Origin: Caldisericaceae bacterium
Lineage (GTDB): Bacteria > Caldisericota > Caldisericia > Caldisericales > Caldisericaceae
NCBI GenBank assembly: GCA_021161495.1
Contig: JAGHAO010000137.1
Coordinates: forward strand, 1-11,146
DNA: 11,146 bases
Direction of reading: 5' to 3'
The notes beneath the pieces were generated by a model, which saw only the letters and a list, made by a program, of their open reading frames with translations, did not search any database and was not told the DNA's origin. This document shows, piece by piece, positions 7,043 through 11,146 of this stretch (positions within the stretch are counted from its first letter, which is position 1; the number at the start of each line of letters is the position of its first letter). The position numbers were made by a program, and so were the translations under genes.

Positions 7043-8032
7043 ATGAAAACATTGGGAGTGCTTTTGCCTCATCCTCCTTATTTCGAGGATCTGCTTGAAA
7101 AGGCAAAGAAAGAATTCGGAATTAAGGAAGAAATTAAAGTTTTGTTTGCAAAAGACGCGGAGGATAGGGTTAACATTATAAAAAGCGCAGACGCTTTGAT
7201 CTCGGGCCCCGTAGCCGAAAAAGAACTTTTGAATGCGGAAAATCTCAAAATGATTCAAGTGCCCTATGCGGGCGTAGATGAATTTGACCTAAACCTTGTT
7301 ATTAAAGAGCGGGGAATAATTCTTGCAAACGTCCACGGCAACGCACTGTCCGTTGCAGAACACGCATTCGGTTTGATGCTTGCACTTGCAAAAGGTATCG
7401 TGCGAAACGACAAAGACTTGAGAAACGGATATTGGCATGGGTGGATGAGCAGGGAACCGAACCTTGAAATGGAAGGAAAAACAGTTTGCATAATAGGGCT
7501 CGGCAGCATAGGGAGAGCGGTCGCACGTTTCGCAAAAGCGTTCGGAATGAAGGTGATCGGAGTGAAAAAGAACCCGGAAGAAATCGAGAACGTTGATTCG
7601 GTATTCCCTTCGGATAAAATTGAAGACGCCGTAAAAGACGCTGATTTTGTTGTTGTTGCGGTCCCTACCACTTCGGAAACAAAAGGTTTTATCAATAAAA
7701 GTTTGCTTGAAAAAATGAGGGGAAAATTCCTCATAAATGTGGCAAGGGGAAGCGTAATCGACGAAGAAGCGCTTTTCATTGCGTTGAAAGACGGGATTCT
7801 GAAAGGCGTCGCAATTGATACCTGGTGGATATACCCCGAAGCACCTTACAGATTTTCTTATCCCGCGCATTACCCTTTCTGGCTCCTTGATAATATCATT
7901 TTGTCTTCCCACACTGCGGGATATTCCGACGGAAGCATAAGGAAAAATTGGGCGGAAGCGGTTCGGAACGTGATGAGATTTTTTGCCGGAAAGCAGGTGC
8001 TAAATCTTATCAGTGCCGAAAAGGGATATTGA
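7043..8032 (+). CDS. D-2-hydroxyacid dehydrogenase family protein, NAD(P)-binding
   Basis: Probable oxidoreductase interconverting a 2-oxoacid and a D-2-hydroxyacid; the substrate is unknown. The split substrate domain (about 1-100 and 300-329) surrounds a Rossmann domain with GLGSIGR at 152-158. Arg235 (NVARGSVIDEEAL) and His290 (SSHTAGY) of the catalytic triad are present. The position usually held by the triad Glu, 29 residues after the Arg (typical DVFxxEP), is Tyr264 in DTWWIYPE; a Glu lies two residues later at 266. After the second Rossmann strand the sequence reads VIGVKKN (171-177), with Lys where NAD-specific enzymes carry an acidic residue, which suggests NADP(H). At 329 residues and without an ACT domain it is not a full-length SerA. 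Related options are glyoxylate/hydroxypyruvate reductase or an uncharacterised clade. The start is fixed by the strong site at 7032-7040. Confidence 0.88.
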   Translation: MKTLGVLLPHPPYFEDLLEKAKKEFGIKEEIKVLFAKDAEDRVNIIKSADALISGPVAEKELLNAENLKMIQVPYAGVDEFDLNLVIKERGIILANVHGNALSVAEHAFGLMLALAKGIVRNDKDLRNGYWHGWMSREPNLEMEGKTVCIIGLGSIGRAVARFAKAFGMKVIGVKKNPEEIENVDSVFPSDKIEDAVKDADFVVVAVPTTSETKGFINKSLLEKMRGKFLINVARGSVIDEEALFIALKDGILKGVAIDTWWIYPEAPYRFSYPAHYPFWLLDNIILSSHTAGYSDGSIRKNWAEAVRNVMRFFAGKQVLNLISAEKGY

Positions 8033-8046
8033 TTTTTAAAACGATT

Positions 8047-8055
8047 TGGTATAAT
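8047..8055 (+). promoter_or_regulatory. Extended -10 promoter directly before accD
   Basis: TGGTATAAT is an exact extended -10 element (TG, one base, then the consensus TATAAT at 8050-8055). A partial -35 box, TTGATT at 8029-8034, lies 15 bases upstream, which is short, but extended -10 promoters need little -35 contact. With normal spacing, transcription would start 7 bases after the hexamer, at 8062, which is the A of the accD ATG. No Shine-Dalgarno stands before that ATG. The accD-accA-membrane protein unit therefore probably has its own promoter and perhaps a leaderless mRNA. Confidence 0.6.
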
Positions 8056-8061
8056 GAGATT

Positions 8062-8910
8062 ATGAATATATTCGGAAAAAAGAAAAAAATCGTTCTGCCC
8101 GTAATTCAGGGGGACGGACAGGATGTGAAAGTGCGCTGCAATTCTTGCGGGCGTTTGATTGATTACGATACCCTGAAAGAGAATTACAAGATCTGCCCCT
8201 ATTGCGGGTACCATTTCAGGATGTCCGCTACGGAACGCATTTCCGTTCTCGCGGATAAAGGCACATTTGACGAATTAGGCGAACCGATCCAATCCGTTGA
8301 CGTGTTAAATTTTACCGACACGGTTCCCTACAAAAAACGCCTTGCCGATCTTAAAGACACCGTAGGTTTGCCCAATGCGATACTTGCCGGAAGCGGAAAA
8401 ATAGGGGGGATACAGTGTGCAATCGGAGTTTTCGCCTTTGAGTTTTTGAACGGAACATTGGGCTCGGCAACCGGTGAAAAACTTGCCGAACTTATAAGAT
8501 TTGCCGGCAAGAATTCCCTCCCGCTTGTTGTTGTCTTTTCTTCCGCGGGTGAGAGAGTGCAGGAAGGGATTTTTTCTTTGATGCAGGTTGCAAAAACGGT
8601 TTCCGCCTTAAATGCGTACAAAGAAAAAGAGGGGAGCCTTTTTATTTCCGTGCTTACAAATCCGGTTTTGGGTGGTGTTGCGTCAATTGCGATGGCAGGC
8701 GACGTGATTATTGCCGAGTCGGGTTCATACGTCGGAGTTTCAGGCCCGAGAATTTCGGAATATGTGATGAAGCGAAGTTTACCCAAAGAGGCTCAGAAGG
8801 TCGAGAATCTTATGAAGAGAGGCTTTGTGGACATTATTACCGATAGAAAAGGGCTTAAAGATACGATAATACGCATTTTGAAGTTTCAAAACAAATGGGG
8901 GAAATTATGA
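8062..8910 (+). CDS. accD: Acetyl-CoA carboxylase carboxyltransferase subunit beta
   Basis: Forms the carboxyltransferase with AccA, moving CO2 from carboxybiotin to acetyl-CoA to make malonyl-CoA for fatty acid synthesis. The N-terminal C4 zinc ribbon (Cys26, Cys29, Cys45, Cys48) precedes a crotonase-like domain. The start at 8062 gives MNIFGKKKK, the usual AccD opening, and 282 residues, a normal length; the frame is open further upstream, but the only alternative, TTG 8029, has poor ribosome-site spacing. GEK at 138-140, QEG at 167-169, SVLTNP at 196-201 and SGPRI at 227-231 match the family. Departures are SSAGERVQEG for the common SGGARMQEG region and GGVASIAMAGD (204-214), one residue shorter than GGVTASFAMLGD. 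The stop overlaps the accA ATG (ATGA). The biotin subunits AccB and AccC must be encoded elsewhere. Confidence 0.93.
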   Translation: MNIFGKKKKIVLPVIQGDGQDVKVRCNSCGRLIDYDTLKENYKICPYCGYHFRMSATERISVLADKGTFDELGEPIQSVDVLNFTDTVPYKKRLADLKDTVGLPNAILAGSGKIGGIQCAIGVFAFEFLNGTLGSATGEKLAELIRFAGKNSLPLVVVFSSAGERVQEGIFSLMQVAKTVSALNAYKEKEGSLFISVLTNPVLGGVASIAMAGDVIIAESGSYVGVSGPRISEYVMKRSLPKEAQKVENLMKRGFVDIITDRKGLKDTIIRILKFQNKWGKL

Positions 8911-9836
8911 AATTGCTTCCTTTTGAAAAACCGCTCGAAATTCTTTACAAAGAATTGGAACGGAGAAAGAGAAACGGCGAAGATACGCTACACCTCGAAG
9001 AACTCATAGAAAAACAAATGGAAGAAATTTATAAAAAACTTACTCCTTTTGATACGGTTTTGGTTGCACGCCATCCGGATCGGCCCCAACCGCAAGACTA
9101 CATAAATGCTTTATTAACAGATTTTACGGAGTTCCACGGAGACAGAGTTTCGGAAGACGATCCGGCGCTCATCGCAGGTTTCGGCTTTTTCAAAGGAATG
9201 CCCGTATTTGCAATGGGAACACGCAAAGGGCATAATATTCACGAAAGATTAAAATATCATTCCGGAATGCTTTCTCCTTCCGGATTCAGAAAAGCGGCAC
9301 GCCTCGTCGAGACAGTTTCTCATTCCTTCAAAGTTCCCATAATTTCATTTGTCGATACCCCCGGTGCGATGGTGTCTCCGCAGAGCGAGATGAGCGGCCA
9401 GGTTGAGGCAATATACAAGTCTTTGAGCGCGTTGCTTAATGCAAATGTACCTGTTATCTCCGTAATAACGGGCGAGGGCGGAGGACTGGGTGCAATCGGC
9501 ATTAGCACCGGAGACAGAATCCTTATGCTAACATATTCTTATTTTGCCGTCGTTTCTCCGGAAGCAGGCTCCGCCATTCTGTTTAAGAATACGGAAGCAA
9601 AAAGCAGAGTAGCATCTCAATTACATCTCACGGCACGGGAATTGCTTTCCTTAAACGTTATTGACGGCATAATCGAAGAGCCTTTGGGCGGCGCGCAGAG
9701 ATTTAAGAATGCCGTTATAAAATCCGTGGGAGATGCGCTTCAAAGCGAACTTGAAACGCTTTTAAAGGAACCCGTTACGGAACTTAAGAAAAGACGTCTT
9801 GAAAAATACGAAAGTATGGGGGTGTTCACAAAATGA
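8907..9836 (+). CDS. accA: Acetyl-CoA carboxylase carboxyltransferase subunit alpha
   Basis: Partner of AccD in the carboxyltransferase. The ATG at 8907 overlaps the accD stop by 4 bases, has GGGGAA just upstream, and gives MKLLPFEKP, the usual AccA opening; ATG 8895 would add four residues and is less likely. Length 309 is normal. Family segments are LPFEKP (4-9), ARHPDRPQPQDYI (54-66), DFTEFHGDR (72-80), FVDTPGA (148-154), SPEAGSAILFK (217-227) and VIDGIIEEPLGG (251-262). Several usually constant positions differ: EERGQ is EMSGQ (161-165), and GEGGSGGALA is GEGGGLGAIG (189-198), which puts Leu at a glycine of the presumed oxyanion loop. These changes suggest a diverged enzyme, though the pairing with AccD keeps the acetyl-CoA carboxylase call the most likely one. 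Another acyl-CoA carboxylase specificity cannot be excluded. Confidence 0.92.
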   Translation: MKLLPFEKPLEILYKELERRKRNGEDTLHLEELIEKQMEEIYKKLTPFDTVLVARHPDRPQPQDYINALLTDFTEFHGDRVSEDDPALIAGFGFFKGMPVFAMGTRKGHNIHERLKYHSGMLSPSGFRKAARLVETVSHSFKVPIISFVDTPGAMVSPQSEMSGQVEAIYKSLSALLNANVPVISVITGEGGGLGAIGISTGDRILMLTYSYFAVVSPEAGSAILFKNTEAKSRVASQLHLTARELLSLNVIDGIIEEPLGGAQRFKNAVIKSVGDALQSELETLLKEPVTELKKRRLEKYESMGVFTK

Positions 9837-10135
9837 CAACCGACAAAGAACTAACGCTCTTTTGTATTCTTATTGCAGGCATTTTTATTATTCCGTCGCT
9901 TGTATTTAACAAACCGATTATTGCTTTGATAGGCGTCATATTTGATTTACTCCCCCTCATATTCGGATGGCTTAAAAAGGCTGCAATTACAATCTCGTTC
10001 CCCGTTGCATTCGGCGTGGTGATCGCATTCACTTATCTATTTTTTATCATATGGCTTTTCGGTCCCAGAATCCTTACGATGAGGATTTTATTCGGGGAAT
10101 TCTGGTTCCTTACCGTAATAGCAAGGCTGGAATAA
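9833..10135 (+). CDS. Small membrane protein of unknown function
   Basis: I do not recognise the family. The 100-residue product is very hydrophobic, with three likely membrane helices at about 8-25, 28-47 and 54-77. A Lys-Lys pair at 48-49 between helices 2 and 3 and an Arg-containing tail (79, 84, 98) suggest the connecting loop between helices 2 and 3 lies inside the cell. The tail after helix 3 (GPRILTMRILFGEFWFL) is itself amphipathic or hydrophobic. There is no signal peptidase site or known motif. The ATG overlaps the accA stop by 4 bases (ATGA) with a G-rich ribosome site some 8 bases upstream, so it is probably translated by coupling to accA. It is the last gene before a strong terminator. 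The hydrophobic pattern and tight coupling argue that it is real. Confidence 0.72.
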   Translation: MTTDKELTLFCILIAGIFIIPSLVFNKPIIALIGVIFDLLPLIFGWLKKAAITISFPVAFGVVIAFTYLFFIIWLFGPRILTMRILFGEFWFLTVIARLE

Positions 10136-10158
10136 TCCTCTGCCTAACAACATCTTTT

Positions 10159-10193
10159 AAATAGGCGGATAGTTATCCGCCTATTTTGTTTTT
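10159..10193 (+). terminator. Intrinsic terminator after the accDA unit
   Basis: A 12-base-pair perfect stem (10159-10170 paired with 10175-10186, core GGCGGAT/ATCCGCC) with the 4-base loop AGTT is followed by a T-rich run interrupted by one G (to 10193). It lies 23 bases after the stop of the small membrane protein and should end the transcript begun at accD or further upstream. The reverse strand has no comparable T tract, so it acts in the + direction only. Confidence 0.92.
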
Positions 10194-10205
10194 CGCGTTC
10201 CCGTG

Positions 10206-10211
10206 TATAAT
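10206..10211 (+). promoter_or_regulatory. Possible -10 box (TATAAT) after the terminator
   Basis: An exact TATAAT lies 12 bases after the terminator T tract, at the head of a very AT-rich stretch (10206-10247). A -35 candidate (TTGTTT at 10186-10191) is only 14 bases upstream and overlaps the terminator. In DNA this AT-rich the hexamer may be chance. If used, it would give a leader of about 90 bases before the adaptor gene. Confidence 0.25.
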
Positions 10212-10272
10212 GTATAAAATATTATATTTATAAAATTCATATTAGATTTACATTTTAGTGTTAAACATAAGA

Positions 10273-10281
10273 TGTTATATT
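10273..10281 (+). promoter_or_regulatory. Extended -10 promoter of the adaptor lipoprotein gene
   Basis: TGTTATATT fits an extended -10 element (TG, one base, then TATATT, five of six consensus). A weak -35-like TTTAGT lies at 10254-10259 with a 16-base spacer. The predicted start near 10288 leaves a short leader that contains the ribosome site GGAGGT (10299-10304), 6 bases before the ATG at 10311. The perfect palindrome TTAGTACTAA (10280-10289) covers the predicted start and could be a repressor site, but in AT-rich DNA this is only suggestive. Confidence 0.45.
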
Positions 10282-10310
10282 AGTACTAAATATGAGGCGG
10301 AGGTAAAAAT

Positions 10311-11146
10311 ATGAAAAAAAGAGTGCTTGCTTTGGCGGTTTTGGTTTTTGTAACTTTGACGGCTATTTCCGGATGCGGAAAATCGGGAAAAAACAAAGTG
10401 ATTACAAACTCCAAAACCGTAGAAGTTAAAAGAAGAGATGTCAAAAGCATTGTAAGCCTGTCCGGAGTTGTGCGAACCGATCCGCGAGAAGCGGTAGTTT
10501 CCACAGTCTCGGGCAAGGTTGTAAAAATTTTTGTGAAAGAGGGATACGCTATTAAAAAGGGCGATAAAATTTGTGAGATTGATGATACAACCGCCCGTTT
10601 GAATTATCAAAATGCATTAAATGCATACAAAAGCGCCCAGTTAAATTATGAAATTGCAAAGGCTGTGGATCCTTCCGTTGCCGTAAAACAAGCGGAGGCT
10701 AATGTAAAATCAGCGCAATCCGCTTTAAACATTGCCCGGTTGAATTTAAAAATCGCACAGGAGACCGATAGTTCCGCATTGCAGGAAAAGAATGCGGAGG
10801 AGCAAGTAAAACAAGCGGAACTCAATTTGGAAAATGCGAAAACAAACCTTGATTCATTAAGGAAAAGCGACACAACGGAGCAGAACATCGAAATCTCCAA
10901 ATTGCAACTCCAAAACCAGCAACTCACCCTTGCCATTGCCCAACTTAATCTAAAAAGCCTCAAAGAATCAGGTCCTACCGACGATGATATCACACAGGCG
11001 GAGGAGCAAGTAAAACAAGCGGAACTCAATTTGGAAAATGCGAAAGAGAATTTAAAGCAGGCAGCGGATAACCCGAACACGCCGGATGAGAACATAAAAG
11101 TGTTGGAAAATCAGGTAAGCCTTGCGGAGAGCAACGTTAAGATTGC
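10311..11146 (+). CDS. HlyD/MacA-family membrane fusion lipoprotein (efflux adaptor), 3' end outside window
   Basis: Adaptor subunit of a probable ABC-type (MacB/YknYZ-like) or RND-type exporter, anchored to the outer face of the membrane. The 278 visible residues begin with a lipoprotein signal: positively charged MKKR, a hydrophobic core, and lipobox ISGC with Cys22. Residues about 36-95 form the first half of the barrel/lipoyl region (VSLSGVVRTDPREAVVSTVSGKV, then VKEGYAIKKGDKICEID). From about 97 onward the protein is a long Ala/Gln/Glu/Leu/Asn-rich coiled coil with the repeated 16-mer AEEQVKQAELNLENAK (residues 162-177 and 230-245). The phrase SGPTDDDITQAE is typical of this adaptor family. 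The second half of the lipoyl domain, the beta-barrel and the likely downstream transporter genes lie past the window. Start and ribosome site GGAGGT are clear. The exported substrate cannot be inferred. Confidence 0.92.
   Translation, partial: MKKRVLALAVLVFVTLTAISGCGKSGKNKVITNSKTVEVKRRDVKSIVSLSGVVRTDPREAVVSTVSGKVVKIFVKEGYAIKKGDKICEIDDTTARLNYQNALNAYKSAQLNYEIAKAVDPSVAVKQAEANVKSAQSALNIARLNLKIAQETDSSALQEKNAEEQVKQAELNLENAKTNLDSLRKSDTTEQNIEISKLQLQNQQLTLAIAQLNLKSLKESGPTDDDITQAEEQVKQAELNLENAKENLKQAADNPNTPDENIKVLENQVSLAESNVKI
10794..10841 (+). repeat. Direct repeat copy 1 (48 bases) in adaptor coiled coil
   Basis: This 48-base segment recurs without a single difference at 10998-11045, 204 bases (68 codons) downstream and in the same reading frame. 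It encodes AEEQVKQAELNLENAK. Identity ends at both edges (T/G before, A/G after). Confidence 0.95.
10998..11045 (+). repeat. Direct repeat copy 2 (48 bases) in adaptor coiled coil
   Basis: Exact second copy of 10794-10841 in the same frame. The sequence after the two copies is similar only at the protein level (Asn-Leu right after each, then an ENI/QNI segment), which suggests an older 68-residue duplication with recent homogenisation of the 48-base core, or a recent duplication of that core alone. Confidence 0.95.

Noticed and set aside
7948..8061. Longer accD starting inside the dehydrogenase gene
   Set aside because: The extra residues do not resemble any AccD N-terminus, while ATG 8062 gives the usual short basic opening. 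TTG 8029 has its ribosome site too close.
10206..10247. Imperfect AT palindromes after the terminator as an origin or att site
   Set aside because: The DNA is almost all A and T here, so such symmetry is expected by chance; there is no adjoining integrase, DnaA-box series or flanking repeat.
10646..11095. - strand open frame of 149 codons opposite the adaptor gene
   Set aside because: Its Ser/Cys/Phe-rich repeats are the mirror of the Ala/Gln/Glu coiled coil; the + strand has signal peptide, lipobox and family motifs.
1..11146. CRISPR array, mobile element, phage or defence island
   Set aside because: No regularly spaced short repeats, transposase, integrase, toxin-antitoxin or nuclease-helicase genes are present; nearly all the DNA is accounted for by housekeeping and transport genes.

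Overview
The window is a bacterial chromosome segment in which every gene I can support is on the + strand. It is moderately AT-rich, and its proteins are rich in Lys and Glu. The order coaX - dus - greA - lysS - radA - ispD - ispF is a compact version of the Bacillus/Clostridium housekeeping cluster. Together with strong GGAGG-type ribosome binding sites and the MEP isoprenoid genes, it points to a Firmicutes-type or other deep-branching, probably anaerobic bacterium. I cannot fix the lineage from sequence alone. The Lys/Glu richness fits a thermophile, but that is only a hint.

Region 1 (1-6991) is one tightly packed operon: the 3' part of a patatin-like hydrolase gene, coaX (pantothenate kinase, CoA synthesis), dus (tRNA dihydrouridine synthase), greA (transcript cleavage factor), lysS (lysyl-tRNA synthetase), radA (recombination ATPase), ispD and ispF (MEP pathway). 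Neighbouring genes overlap or lie within 3 bases of each other, so translational coupling is likely. The ctsR-mcsA-mcsB-clpC block that often lies between lysS and radA in Firmicutes is absent.

Region 2 (6992-10193) starts after a 51-base gap with a 2-hydroxyacid dehydrogenase gene behind a near-perfect Shine-Dalgarno sequence. Its usual catalytic Glu position holds Tyr. It is followed by accD and accA, the two carboxyltransferase subunits of acetyl-CoA carboxylase, and by a small three-helix membrane protein coupled to accA. An extended -10 promoter lies directly in front of accD and places the predicted transcript start on the accD ATG. A strong intrinsic terminator closes the unit at about 10193.

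Region 3 (10194-11146) has an AT-rich promoter region and the first 278 codons of a lipoprotein of the HlyD/MacA membrane fusion (efflux adaptor) family. Its coiled-coil part carries an exact 48-base duplication 204 bases apart, and the gene runs off the window.

I see no tRNA, rRNA, CRISPR array, insertion sequence, phage gene or recognisable defence system. The window is mostly conserved housekeeping DNA. The points that merit attention are the probable leaderless accD transcript, the unusual active-site motifs in the dehydrogenase and in AccA/AccD, the unknown membrane protein, and the duplicated coiled-coil segment.
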